Source of the DNA: Paenarthrobacter nicotinovorans
GTDB lineage: Bacteria; Actinomycetota; Actinomycetes; Actinomycetales; Micrococcaceae
Length of the DNA: 64,000 nt
Direction: 5' to 3'
Assembly: GCF_021919345.1 (NCBI RefSeq)
Contig: NZ_CP089293.1
Coordinates: 2,170,001-2,234,000, forward strand
Part shown: piece by piece, positions 54,475 through 63,293 of the stretch
Position numbering within the stretch: position 1 is the stretch's first letter
Layout: every line of letters begins with the position of its first letter
Notes under the pieces: generated by a model
The model's input: the letters and a program-made list of their open reading frames with translations, nothing else
Database searches by the model: none
Told to the model about the DNA's origin: nothing
Made by a program: the position numbers and the translations under genes

Positions 54475-57444
54475 ATGTCTTCGTTTCCCGGGTCTCCTTC
54501 TCCATCAGAGCGTTACCAGGCGGCAGCCCAGAGGGCGGCCGAGGCTAAAACCTATCTCGGTGCTTTCGCCGGCTCGCTCAACTTCGAGCTGGATGATTTC
54601 CAGCGCGAAGCCTGCAAGTCCCTGCAGGAGGGGCGGGGAGTATTGGTGGCAGCCCCAACCGGTGCCGGCAAGACGATCGTCGGGGAATTCGCCATCTTCC
54701 TGGCCCTACAGCGGGGACTCAAGGCTTTCTATACAACTCCCATCAAGGCCCTGAGCAACCAGAAGTACTCGGAACTGGCAGAAAAGTACGGTGCGGCCAA
54801 CGTCGGTCTGCTGACAGGCGACACCACCATCAACGGTGAAGCACCGGTAGTGGTGATGACCACCGAAGTCCTCCGGAACATGCTGTACGCGGATTCCGAG
54901 ACGCTCAGCGACCTCGGTTTCGTCGTGATGGACGAAGTCCACTACCTGGCCGACCGCTTCCGCGGTGCAGTCTGGGAAGAGGTGATCATCCACCTGCCCA
55001 GCGAGGTCCAGGTGGCATCACTGAGTGCCACCGTATCCAACGCCGAAGAGTTCGGTGCGTGGCTGGACACTGTGCGGGGCGATACTGACGTGATCGTGTC
55101 CGAGCATCGTCCCGTGCCTCTGTGGCAGCACGTCATGGTGGGCCGGGAAATCGTGGATCTCTTCGCTGGCGATACCACTTTCGACGAAATCGCGCCGGTT
55201 GCCCCGGGAGCCCAGGAAACCGACGCGCCCGATCTCTCGGAAGCCGGCGAGGTATCCAGCGAACCGAGCAATGGCCGCCGTGTCTCTTCCAAGCAAGCGT
55301 CCGCCACGAAGGTGCGCCAGGCAGTGACCGGACCCGAATTCGAGGTCAATCCTGACCTCCTAGCCATGGCACGTTCAGAGAGCCGGATGAACATGAACGG
55401 ACGGTTCGGCCACGGTGGCCGCAGCCGCCGTCGTCAGGACCGGAACCGTGACGAGCGCCAGCAGTCCGAACAACGCAGTCCTGTACGCAAGGCGAGCCGC
55501 CCGCAGGTCATCGAAAGCCTCCGGCGGCAGGACCTCCTGCCTGCCATCACCTTCATCTTCTCCCGCGCAGGCTGTGATGGTGCCGTGGCCCAGTGCGCAG
55601 CGTCCGGCCTGTGGCTCACCACTGAGCGGGAGCAACAGATCATCGCCCAGCGCGTGGACGAAGCGAGCCACGAGATCCCTGCGGACGACCTCGATGTCCT
55701 CGGCTTCTGGGGCTGGCGTGACGGGTTGGTCAGGGGCTTCGCCGCCCACCATGCCGGTATGCTCCCCACTTTCAAGGAAGTGGTGGAAAAGCTCTTCGCC
55801 GACGGCCTGGTCAAAGCGGTCTTCGCCACGGAAACGCTCGCTTTGGGGGTCAACATGCCTGCCCGGTGCGTGGTCCTGGAAAAGCTCGAGAAGTTCAACG
55901 GCGAAGCTCACGTCAACATCACAGCGGGTGAGTACACCCAGCTGACGGGTCGCGCCGGAAGGCGGGGGATCGACGTCGAAGGCCATGCCGTTGTGTTGTG
56001 GCAACCCGGGACGGATCCCGCGGCAGTAGCCGGCCTGGCATCCAGGCGCACCTACCCCCTGAACTCCAGCTTCAGGCCCACGTACAACATGAGCATCAAC
56101 CTCATTGCCCAGTTCGGACGCGTGAGGGCACGGGAGATCCTGGAGTCCTCCTTCGCGCAGTTCCAAGCCGACCGATCCGTAGTGGGCCTTGCCCGACAGG
56201 TCCGTGGGCGGGAAGAGTCACTGGCGGGATACGCCAAGTCCATGAGCTGCCATCTGGGCGATTTCACCGAGTACGCCAAGCTCCGGCGTGAACTCAGCGA
56301 CGCGGAAAACCGTGCCGCCCGCGACCACCAACGGGCGCGCAAATCACGCGTCGCTGATTCGCTGGCACGGCTGATCCCGGGTGACGTCATCAGCGTCTAC
56401 AGCGGCCGGCTCGCGGGGCACGCGGTGGTCCTTGATGTTGACCCCAACGCCCGCGAACCACGGCCCTCGGTACTGACCCAGGACAACCAGCTCCGCCGGA
56501 TCGGCGTCCACGACCTCGACGGTCCCGTGTCACCGGTAACCCGGATCCGCATTCCCAAGTCGTTCAATGCCAAGGTGCCAAAGTCCCGCCGCGACCTCGC
56601 CTCGTCCATGCGCCATGCCATCAGTGAGGACGCACCCCAACGCCACCGGAACAGCCGGCATGAGGACTTCGGCCTGGGGGCCCGCCTGCCGGACCAGGAG
56701 AAGAAGATTGCGGATCTCCGGCGCGCACTCCGGGCCCACCCCTGCCATGGCTGCAGCGAGCGGGAGGACCATGCGCGGTGGTCCGAGCGCTGGTGGAAGC
56801 TCCGCAAGGAGACCGACGGGCTGGTGCGCCAGATTCAAGGCCGTACCAACACCATCGCGAAAACCTTCGACCGTGTGTGTGAGGTCCTCTCCGTTTACGG
56901 GTACCTGGAAACAAACGACGCCGGCGACGTCACCATCAGTGCCGACGGGCAGCGCCTTCGCCGGATCTACGGGGAGAAAGACCTGCTCATTTCCCAGTCC
57001 ATCCGGCAGGGTGCCATCAACGACCTCGATGCGGCAGAACTGGCTTCCTTCGCCAGCACGCTGGTCTACCAGGCCAAGCGTGAAGACCGCGGGCTTCGCC
57101 CGAAGATGCCAACCGTCTCGCTGGAAACGGCCGTTGACGTGGTTGTCCGTGAGTGGTCTCGACTGGAGGACACCGAGGAGCAACACCGGCTCCCGCTGAC
57201 CGGCGAGCCGGAACTCGGTTTGATGTGGCCCATGTACAAGTGGGCCAAGGGCCGCCATCTCCAGGAGGTGCTCAGCGGAACAGACCTGGCGGCCGGAGAT
57301 TTCGTCCGCTGGGCCAAGCAGATAGTGGACCTCCTGGACCAGCTCGCCAAAATCCCGCAGCTCGACCCCCGCTTGGCCAGGATTTGCCGTGACGCGATCG
57401 ATTTGGTCCGCCGCGGCGTGGTGGCATACTCCACGGTGGCCTAG
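54475..57444 (+). CDS. helY: Ski2-like DEAD/DEAH-box RNA helicase (HelY)
   Basis: 989 aa. Walker A APTGAGKTIVGEF, motif II DEVH (about residue 152), motif III SATVSN, and motif VI QLTGRAGRRGID. An inserted Arg/Gln-rich stretch (about 260-340) separates the two RecA domains and may be disordered. The C-terminal region is the DSHCT domain, as in Ski2/Mtr4. A role in RNA processing is likely. The gene is conserved after tatC in actinobacteria. Confidence 0.95.
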   Translation: MSSFPGSPSPSERYQAAAQRAAEAKTYLGAFAGSLNFELDDFQREACKSLQEGRGVLVAAPTGAGKTIVGEFAIFLALQRGLKAFYTTPIKALSNQKYSELAEKYGAANVGLLTGDTTINGEAPVVVMTTEVLRNMLYADSETLSDLGFVVMDEVHYLADRFRGAVWEEVIIHLPSEVQVASLSATVSNAEEFGAWLDTVRGDTDVIVSEHRPVPLWQHVMVGREIVDLFAGDTTFDEIAPVAPGAQETDAPDLSEAGEVSSEPSNGRRVSSKQASATKVRQAVTGPEFEVNPDLLAMARSESRMNMNGRFGHGGRSRRRQDRNRDERQQSEQRSPVRKASRPQVIESLRRQDLLPAITFIFSRAGCDGAVAQCAASGLWLTTEREQQIIAQRVDEASHEIPADDLDVLGFWGWRDGLVRGFAAHHAGMLPTFKEVVEKLFADGLVKAVFATETLALGVNMPARCVVLEKLEKFNGEAHVNITAGEYTQLTGRAGRRGIDVEGHAVVLWQPGTDPAAVAGLASRRTYPLNSSFRPTYNMSINLIAQFGRVRAREILESSFAQFQADRSVVGLARQVRGREESLAGYAKSMSCHLGDFTEYAKLRRELSDAENRAARDHQRARKSRVADSLARLIPGDVISVYSGRLAGHAVVLDVDPNAREPRPSVLTQDNQLRRIGVHDLDGPVSPVTRIRIPKSFNAKVPKSRRDLASSMRHAISEDAPQRHRNSRHEDFGLGARLPDQEKKIADLRRALRAHPCHGCSEREDHARWSERWWKLRKETDGLVRQIQGRTNTIAKTFDRVCEVLSVYGYLETNDAGDVTISADGQRLRRIYGEKDLLISQSIRQGAINDLDAAELASFASTLVYQAKREDRGLRPKMPTVSLETAVDVVVREWSRLEDTEEQHRLPLTGEPELGLMWPMYKWAKGRHLQEVLSGTDLAAGDFVRWAKQIVDLLDQLAKIPQLDPRLARICRDAIDLVRRGVVAYSTVA

Positions 57445-57493
57445 CCGGCCGTCCCATGATTGATTTGTTGACAACGCTCAAGGAGCCCACAGC

Positions 57494-59152
57494 ATGAACC
57501 AGCCAGGCGCGTCTGCCGGCCAGCACCCCAACGGATCCGGCCGCAAGGTCACCATGTACCGCAATGGTTCGATCTATACGGCGGCGGATCCCTTTGCAAC
57601 GGCCATGGTGGTGGACGGAGACACCGTGGCTTGGGTGGGCTCCGAACAAGCTGCGACCTCCATTGCCGATTCGTCCATGGAGATCATCGATCTTCGGGGC
57701 GCCCTGCTGGCCCCCGGGTTTGTGGACTCCCACGTCCATTTGACGGAAACCGGCGTGGCCCTCGCAGGCCTCCAGCTCGGCACCGTCCGTTCCGCTGCGG
57801 AACTGCTCGACGCCGTTGCCACCGCGGGTGGTACGGGCACCATCCTTGGCCATGGTTGGGATGAGACGAAGTGGGACAACCCCACACTGCCCAGCCTTGA
57901 ACAAATTTCCCGGGCCGCAGGTGACCGGCACGTATATTTGTCGCGCGTTGACGTTCACTCTGCACTGGTTTCACCCTCACTTGCCGCGGCCGCCGGACTC
58001 GAAGGACTCGACGGCTTCACAGGCACTGCTCGTGTGGTGCGGGCAGCGCATACAGCGGCCCGCCTGACTGCGCGGAACTTCCCGGAGCAAGAACGGCGCC
58101 GGTACCAGGAACAAGCCCTGCGGGAAGCCGCTGCGCACGGCTATGTAGCCATGGCCGAGATGTCCGCGCCACATATTTGCGGTCCCGAGGACCTCAGGAC
58201 CGCCGTGTCCTGGAACGACGGCGGGGACCAACCGGAGGTGCTCCCTTATTGGGGCGAACTGGCGTCCTCGCAGGAGCACGCCAAGGCCATCCTGGATGAC
58301 TTGGGCACCAACGTCCTTGGCCTCGCCGGGGACCTCAACATGGACGGCTCCATCGGTTCGCGCACAGCTGCCCTGTTGGACGACTACTCCGACGCCGCTG
58401 GGCAGCGCGGCAGCCTCTACCTTTCGGTCGACGAGGCAAGCAAACACCTCGCCGCCACGTCGGCACTGGGCGTGCAGGCAGGATTCCATGTGATCGGCGA
58501 CGCCGGCCTGGCGGCGGTACTGGATGCCCTGGATGCCGCGGCGGCAGAAGTGGGGGAGCAGCGCATCCGGGCAGCGGGGCACAGGCTTGAACACGTGGAG
58601 CTGGCTGACCAGTCCGCCATAGACAGGCTGGCGAAGTACTCCGTGACAGTCAGCGTCCAACCTGGCTTTGACGCCGCCTGGGGCGCAGCTGGTGGCTTGT
58701 ACGAGCAACGCCTTGGCAGCCGGAGCGCCGGCATGAACCCGTTCGCGTCCTTCTACTCCAGTGGCGTACCGATTGCTTTTGGCAGCGACAGCCCTGTCAC
58801 TGCACTCCGGCCCTGGTCCAGCGTGCGCGCTTGCCTCGAACACAGCAACCCGGAACAACGCATCTCGGCGCGCGCGGCGTTTCTGGGACACACGCGCGCA
58901 GGATGGCGGGCGGCCAAGCACAGGAACCCCCTAATGGGGCAACTAGTACCTGGCGCACCGGCCAGTTTCGCCGTGTGGGAAGTGGAAGAGCTGATGGTCC
59001 AGGTTGCTGACAGCCGGGTACAGTCATGGAGCACGGATCCCCGCGCACGGACACCGCTCCTGCCCGCCCTCGACACAGGGTCGGACCCCCGCTGCCTCCA
59101 AACTGTCCGTGAGGGCCGTGAACTGTTCGCTCACGAATCCCTTCGTGTCTAG
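57494..59152 (+). CDS. YtcJ-like metal-dependent amidohydrolase
   Basis: 552 aa. DSHVHLTETG holds the HxH metal motif, HVIGDAGLAAV and HRLEHVEL further His ligands, and FGSDSPVTAL the catalytic Asp. A composite beta-sandwich flanks the TIM barrel. YtcJ relatives often act on formamide-like or cyclic amide compounds; substrate not deducible. ATG follows AAGGAG. Confidence 0.92.
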   Translation: MNQPGASAGQHPNGSGRKVTMYRNGSIYTAADPFATAMVVDGDTVAWVGSEQAATSIADSSMEIIDLRGALLAPGFVDSHVHLTETGVALAGLQLGTVRSAAELLDAVATAGGTGTILGHGWDETKWDNPTLPSLEQISRAAGDRHVYLSRVDVHSALVSPSLAAAAGLEGLDGFTGTARVVRAAHTAARLTARNFPEQERRRYQEQALREAAAHGYVAMAEMSAPHICGPEDLRTAVSWNDGGDQPEVLPYWGELASSQEHAKAILDDLGTNVLGLAGDLNMDGSIGSRTAALLDDYSDAAGQRGSLYLSVDEASKHLAATSALGVQAGFHVIGDAGLAAVLDALDAAAAEVGEQRIRAAGHRLEHVELADQSAIDRLAKYSVTVSVQPGFDAAWGAAGGLYEQRLGSRSAGMNPFASFYSSGVPIAFGSDSPVTALRPWSSVRACLEHSNPEQRISARAAFLGHTRAGWRAAKHRNPLMGQLVPGAPASFAVWEVEELMVQVADSRVQSWSTDPRARTPLLPALDTGSDPRCLQTVREGRELFAHESLRV

Positions 59153-59239
59153 TCGTTCCGTCTGCAAGCCAAGATCAGGGACTGCCACTGTGCCCTGTGG
59201 CCGGCACCACAGACGCAAAAGTCATGGCCGCCGTCGTCC

Positions 59240-59245
59240 TATAAT
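59240..59245 (+). promoter_or_regulatory. Possible -10 box (TATAAT) upstream of ppm1
   Basis: Exact TATAAT 74 bp before the start of the mannosyltransferase gene; no matching -35 hexamer. Confidence 0.45.
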
Positions 59246-59319
59246 GGAGAGTTGCGCCAGAACGCCAGCTGCCAGGCTGGTCCGGCACACTGACCGCTCC
59301 ATCAAGGAAAGGCCTCTTC

Positions 59320-60063
59320 TTGCGTGTCCTGACGATCATTCCCACCTACAACGAGCTGGAATCGCTCCCCGTGACGCTGGGACGGCTGCGCGCAGCGGTA
59401 CCCGACTCCGACGTCCTGGTGGTCGACGACAACAGCCCTGACGGCACGGGAAAGCTTGCCGACGACTTCGCCGCTGAGGACAGCCAGGTTCATGTCCTGC
59501 ACCGCAAGGGCAAGGAAGGCTTGGGGGCCGCCTACATCGCAGGCTTCAAGTGGGGTCTGGCCGCCGGTTACGACGTCCTCGTCGAAATGGACGCGGATGG
59601 TTCGCACAAGCCCGAGCAGCTTCCCCTCCTCCTCGACGCCGTGCGGGACGGTGCGGATCTCGCCATGGGTTCCCGCTGGGTTCCTGGCGGAAGTGTCGTG
59701 AACTGGCCCCTCTACCGCCAGGCCATCTCCCGCGTCGGCAGCACCTACGCCCGCATCATGCTTGGCGTCAAGATCAAGGACGTCACCGGTGGATACCGGG
59801 CGTTCCGCCGCAGCACCCTCGAGGCACTGAACCTGGACGAGGTCGAGTCAGTAGGCTACGGCTTTCAGGTTGACCTGGCCTGGCGAGTGGCCAAGCTTGG
59901 CCTTCGCATCGAGGAGCGCCCCATTACGTTCGTGGAACGGGAGCTCGGAGCCTCGAAGATGAGTGGCAACATCGTGGTGGAAGCCATGATCAACGTCACC
60001 AAGTGGGGCCTGGCTGCACGCTGGGCGAAAATCACCCGCAAGTCACCCGAAGCCGCGAAGTAG
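59320..60063 (+). CDS. ppm1: Polyprenol-monophosphomannose synthase
   Basis: 247 aa GT2 enzyme that loads mannose from GDP-mannose onto polyprenol phosphate, the donor for lipomannan and protein mannosylation. IIPTYNELESLP, VVDDNSPDGTG, EMDADGSHKPEQLP (DxD) and VTGGYRAFRR are the family motifs. It lacks the N-terminal acyltransferase domain that is fused in Mycobacterium Ppm1. TTG start after AAGGAAAGG. Confidence 0.93.
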   Translation: MRVLTIIPTYNELESLPVTLGRLRAAVPDSDVLVVDDNSPDGTGKLADDFAAEDSQVHVLHRKGKEGLGAAYIAGFKWGLAAGYDVLVEMDADGSHKPEQLPLLLDAVRDGADLAMGSRWVPGGSVVNWPLYRQAISRVGSTYARIMLGVKIKDVTGGYRAFRRSTLEALNLDEVESVGYGFQVDLAWRVAKLGLRIEERPITFVERELGASKMSGNIVVEAMINVTKWGLAARWAKITRKSPEAAK

Positions 60064-60073
60064 CAGGCACAAG

Positions 60074-60115
60074 AAAGGCCGGGTCCGGTTCCATCAGGAA
60101 CCAGACCCGGCCTTT
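60074..60115. terminator. Terminator between ppm1 and rbpA
   Basis: AAAGGCCGGGT (60074-60084) pairs with 60105-60115; inner GGTTCC/GGAACC pair. T-rich end for plus strand, and A-rich start gives U-tract for the minus strand: bidirectional. Confidence 0.88.
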
Positions 60116-60159
60116 GCTGTTGTCTTGGAAACTATGCCCAAAAGGCTTGCCGTTAGCGG

Positions 60160-60507
60160 CTATGCGGAGCGGCGTTCTCCACGGCGCTCACGAAGGATGT
60201 TGAGGCGGTCCTCGAGGATCTGCTCCAGCTCAGGAAGGCTGCGGCGTTCCAGCAGCATGTCCCAGTGGGTACGGACGGCTTTCTCGTTGGCGTCCACGGG
60301 ACGCTCGCCATCGACCAGGAGCGCTTCCTTCCCCGTTTTGGAAACCCAAACGGGAGGGATCTCTGCTTCGGAGGAGAAGGTTACGAAGACCTGCTCGCCA
60401 TCCTCGCAACGGTACTCGACCCGCTGACGCGGTGCCGGTTCAACGCCGGATTCAGTTTCCATGCTTTGGGCGCCAAGACGCATACCCCGCAGGCTGCGAT
60501 CGCTCAT
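60160..60507 (-). CDS. rbpA: RNA polymerase-binding protein RbpA
   Basis: 115 aa actinobacterial protein that binds RNA polymerase and the housekeeping sigma factor and stabilises the open promoter complex. Core tail domain has RVEYRCEDGEQVFVTFS and PPVWVSKTGKEA; the C-terminal helix DMLLERRSLPELEQILEDR is the sigma-interacting part. ATG follows GAGGGAG. An upstream sigma-R-like promoter is predicted (60612-60637). Confidence 0.96.
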   Translation of the reverse strand: MSDRSLRGMRLGAQSMETESGVEPAPRQRVEYRCEDGEQVFVTFSSEAEIPPVWVSKTGKEALLVDGERPVDANEKAVRTHWDMLLERRSLPELEQILEDRLNILRERRGERRSA

Positions 60508-60611
60508 GATTACTCCCTCTGTCTGTTCGCGGAGCAGGAACTCCGCGCTAGCCGTAAGCCGTTTTCACGATCCCTACGGACTACTTCTGCACACCTTGCA
60601 TCACTAATTGC

Positions 60612-60637
60612 AACGCCTGGCCAAGCTTTAATGTTCC
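60612..60637 (-). promoter_or_regulatory. Sigma-R/SigH-like promoter of rbpA
   Basis: On the minus strand GGAAC (60633-60637), exactly 18 nt, then GTT (60612-60614), matching the GGAA(T/C)-N18-19-GTT consensus for the disulfide/heat-stress sigma factor. rbpA is a known sigma-R target in Streptomyces. Confidence 0.55.
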
Positions 60638-60712
60638 GTCCACGCTGAACCAGCCGGACAAATATCCCATTATACGCTGATCTTCGCTGAGTACTCAAAA
60701 GCCCGGAGACGC

Positions 60713-60747
60713 CGCGAGCGGCCAGCCGGAATGGCTGGCCGCTCGCG
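60713..60747 (-). terminator. Terminator after the SPFH-domain gene
   Basis: Perfect 15-bp stem (60713-60727 with 60733-60747), 5-nt loop, right after the SPFH gene stop; only a modest T-run. Confidence 0.8.
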
Positions 60748-60767
60748 TTGTCCCTACGGGACAGGAA

Positions 60768-61742
60768 CTACTCGGCGGGACGTGGTGGTTCCACTGTCCC
60801 TACCGGCTCCGGGGTCTTCGAGCCTCCGTCGAAGAGGCCCGCGACAGGGGAGTCGGGGCTGTTCCCACCAAGCGCACCGCCGATGCCCTTGAGGGCCTCG
60901 CCAACTTCGCTCGGGATGATCCAGAGTTTGTTCGAACTGCCCTCTGCGATCTTCGGAAGCGTCTGAAGGTACTGGTAGGCGAGCAGCTTTTGGTCCGGGT
61001 TGCCCTTGTGGATAGCATCGAAGACCTTCTGGATGGCCTGTGCTTCACCGTCTGCCCGGAGGATGGCGGCTTTGGCGTCACCCTCAGCTGCGAGGATGGC
61101 AGCCTGGCGCTGGCCTTCCGCGGTGAGGATCTGCGACTGCTTGGTACCCTCGGCGGTCAGGATGGCTGCGCGGCGGTCACGCTCTGCACGCATCTGCTTT
61201 TCCATCGAGTCCTGGATGGAGTGGGGCGGGTCGATCGCCTTCAGTTCCACCCGGGACACCCGGATTCCCCAGCGGCCTGTTGCTTCGTCCAGTACGCCAC
61301 GCAGCTGACCATTGATCTGGTCGCGGGATGTGAGTGCTTCCTCAAGGTTCAGTCCACCCACCACGTTACGAAGCGTGGTGGTTGTCAGCTGTTCAACGGC
61401 CTGGATGTAGTTGGCGATCTCATATGTCGCGGCCCTGGGATCAGTGACCTGGAAGTAGACCACGGTGTCAATCGAGACCACCAGGTTGTCCTCGGTAATG
61501 ACCGGCTGCGGCGGGAAGGAGACTACCTGTTCGCGCAGGTCGAGCAGCGGCAGGAGCCGGTCGACAAACGGAATCAGGATTGTCAGTCCCGGGTTGAGCG
61601 TGCGCTGGTACTTTCCGAGCCGTTCAACGACGCCGGCACGTGCCTGCGGGATGATCCTTACCGAACGGACCAATACGATGATGACAAAAATAACGAGAAC
61701 AATCAGCACAATTGCCGCTGCTGTTCCTCCTAAGCCGTCCAT
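60768..61742 (-). CDS. SPFH/band-7 (stomatin-like, QmcA type) membrane protein
   Basis: 324 aa. One N-terminal membrane segment (about 8-27) followed by the band-7 domain (RIIPQARAGVVERLGKYQR) and a coiled-coil flotillin-like helix with repeated AEG (ILTAEGTKQSQILTAEG). The C-terminal tail is Gly/Pro-rich. Such proteins form membrane cages and microdomains and work with NfeD partners. It follows the NfeD gene on the same strand after 98 bp. ATG follows GAAGGAG. Confidence 0.93.
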   Translation of the reverse strand: MDGLGGTAAAIVLIVLVIFVIIVLVRSVRIIPQARAGVVERLGKYQRTLNPGLTILIPFVDRLLPLLDLREQVVSFPPQPVITEDNLVVSIDTVVYFQVTDPRAATYEIANYIQAVEQLTTTTLRNVVGGLNLEEALTSRDQINGQLRGVLDEATGRWGIRVSRVELKAIDPPHSIQDSMEKQMRAERDRRAAILTAEGTKQSQILTAEGQRQAAILAAEGDAKAAILRADGEAQAIQKVFDAIHKGNPDQKLLAYQYLQTLPKIAEGSSNKLWIIPSEVGEALKGIGGALGGNSPDSPVAGLFDGGSKTPEPVGTVEPPRPAE

Positions 61743-61840
61743 ACATCTCCTTCGTTCCCCAATTGCGTGGTTTGATGAGGCTGTGCGCGGGCAGGTTGCC
61801 CCGGTCCGGCAACGGCCTGAAATCCGAGTGCGACTAAACG

Positions 61841-62302
61841 TCAGCGGGAGCTGTTGTCGGCAGCCGAAGCGACCACCGCCGTCGCTCCGTCAATCTTGGT
61901 GACCTGGACCGTTGCCCCGGCGTCAATGACGCCGGCGGCGCTGCGCGCGCTCCACACGTCGCCGCCGATTTTTACCAGCCCGCTGGTGCTGCTCACGGCT
62001 TCAATGACGAGGGCAGGCTGGCCGATGAGCCGGTCTATGTTGGAAAGCTGTTCTGTGGGTCCCTTGCGCAGGTGGTTCAAAGCCACTGGCCGCACGAAAA
62101 CGATCATCAAAAGGGAAATCACGCAGAAAATGACGATCTGCAGCCAGAAGTCGGCGCCGGCGAAGTCGGCTATCAGGCCTGCCAGCGCACCGCCGCCCAG
62201 CATGATGAAGAAGAGGTCGAGAGTCAGCATCTCCACCACTGCGAACGCGAGGAAGACTGTGAGCCAGAGAGCCCACCAATTCTCGCCGAGCCATTCAAAC
62301 AT
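61841..62302 (-). CDS. NfeD family membrane protein
   Basis: 153 aa. Three membrane segments (about 6-25, 30-50, 53-72) then a soluble OB-fold (about 90-150) with VWSARSAAGVIDAGATVQV, the NfeD C-terminal pattern. It partners with SPFH proteins in membrane microdomains. ATG 62302 is chosen over an upstream frame that lacks similarity. The short NfeD1b class lacks the serine protease part. Confidence 0.9.
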   Translation of the reverse strand: MFEWLGENWWALWLTVFLAFAVVEMLTLDLFFIMLGGGALAGLIADFAGADFWLQIVIFCVISLLMIVFVRPVALNHLRKGPTEQLSNIDRLIGQPALVIEAVSSTSGLVKIGGDVWSARSAAGVIDAGATVQVTKIDGATAVVASAADNSSR

Positions 62303-62320
62303 CGTTCCCCCTTGGTCCCG

Positions 62321-62338
62321 GATCCCGCGAGCGGGATC
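62321..62338. promoter_or_regulatory. Short palindrome in the NfeD upstream region
   Basis: GATCCCGC, 2 nt, GCGGGATC. It may be a second hairpin of the methyltransferase terminator or a site in the NfeD leader. Confidence 0.3.
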
Positions 62339-62361
62339 ACAGTCGCTGTTCCTCCATCCTA

Positions 62362-62380
62362 GCCCGACGTGTCGTCGGGC
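62362..62380 (-). terminator. Hairpin after the rRNA methyltransferase gene
   Basis: GCCCGACG (62362-62369) and CGTCGGGC (62373-62380) with a 3-nt loop, one base past the stop codon; no U-tract. Confidence 0.5.
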
Positions 62381-62381
62381 G

Positions 62382-63224
62382 TCAGGACGCAGTGAACACG
62401 CTGATCCGGAACTTCGCGGTGGCGGGCACCGGCTCCTCGGAAGCTGCAAGCCCTGACAACTGTTCCTGCTGCAAATGGTGGCCGGCAGGGCCCATGAAGG
62501 CGAGGTCGGCTACCTCGTTTCCGTCCAGCACCAAGGGCAAGTCAAGGCAGTGGCTCGCGGAAGAATCGAAATACCCGCTCATCGACTCCGCCAGCCGTTC
62601 CTCCTTGCCTTCTTCGATGCTGAGCATTCCCGTCCTGGCTGCGATCTCCTGCAGGTGGCCGGGCCGTGGAGTCACCACCAGGAGGCTTCCTCCGGGCCGA
62701 AGCACCCGCGCGAACTCCGAAGGGTTCCGCGGGGCGAACACAACCGTCACCACGTCCACCGAGTTGTCCGCCATGGGCAATGGACGCCAGATGTCCCATA
62801 CAACATTGGCCGCTAGCGGGTTGAGGCGGGCTGCACGACGAAGCGCGAATTTGGAAATATCCATGCCGACGGCGGTTGAGCCTGTCGCTTCAATAACGCT
62901 GCGCAAGTAGTGGCCGGTGCCCGTTCCGGCGTCGAGAACCAGTGTCTCCGGCCCCTGAAGCGCCTCAGCCGCCATGCCGGCCAACGCCGTGGCCAGACCC
63001 GCATAGTGCCCGCCTTCCAGGAACCGGAACCTGGCAGCGACCATCTCCGCCGTATCAGCTTCGAAGACGGTGCCTTTCCCGGTCAGGAAATTGAAGTAGC
63101 CCTGTTTGGCGGCATCGAACAGGTGTCCGTTCCGGCAGGCAAGCGTGGCCGGCCGGCCTTCCCTTAACTCGAAAAGTCCTTGGCACACGGGACAGCGCAA
63201 GGCGGGGACGGCGTCGGACAACAT
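62382..63224 (-). CDS. RlmA-like 23S rRNA guanine-N1 methyltransferase
   Basis: 280 aa. A zinc finger made by Cys11, Cys14, Cys30 and His34 (CPVCQG and ACRNGH) is followed by the class I SAM domain: VLDAGTGTGHYLRSV is motif I. This layout matches RlmA(I)/RlmA(II), which methylate G745 or G748 of 23S rRNA; Gram-positive members are mainly RlmA(II), linked to tylosin resistance in producers. ATG 63224 has TAGGAT 7 nt upstream (leaderless); a longer frame upstream overlaps the divergent peptidase gene. Confidence 0.88.
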   Translation of the reverse strand: MLSDAVPALRCPVCQGLFELREGRPATLACRNGHLFDAAKQGYFNFLTGKGTVFEADTAEMVAARFRFLEGGHYAGLATALAGMAAEALQGPETLVLDAGTGTGHYLRSVIEATGSTAVGMDISKFALRRAARLNPLAANVVWDIWRPLPMADNSVDVVTVVFAPRNPSEFARVLRPGGSLLVVTPRPGHLQEIAARTGMLSIEEGKEERLAESMSGYFDSSASHCLDLPLVLDGNEVADLAFMGPAGHHLQQEQLSGLAASEEPVPATAKFRISVFTAS

Positions 63225-63231
63225 GGCTTCA

Positions 63232-63237
63232 ATCCTA
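63232..63237 (-). promoter_or_regulatory. -10 box (TAGGAT) of the rRNA methyltransferase gene
   Basis: On the minus strand, ends 7 nt before the ATG at 63224; leaderless. Confidence 0.5.
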
Positions 63238-63280
63238 CGGTGGGACGGAGTGTCTGGAGCCGCGGGACGAGGCGCCGGGC

Positions 63281-63286
63281 TAGGCT
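63281..63286 (+). promoter_or_regulatory. -10 box (TAGGCT) of the S9 peptidase gene
   Basis: Ends 7 nt before the GTG at 63294; no ribosome site is present, so translation is probably leaderless. Confidence 0.5.
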
Positions 63287-63293
63287 CACCAAC

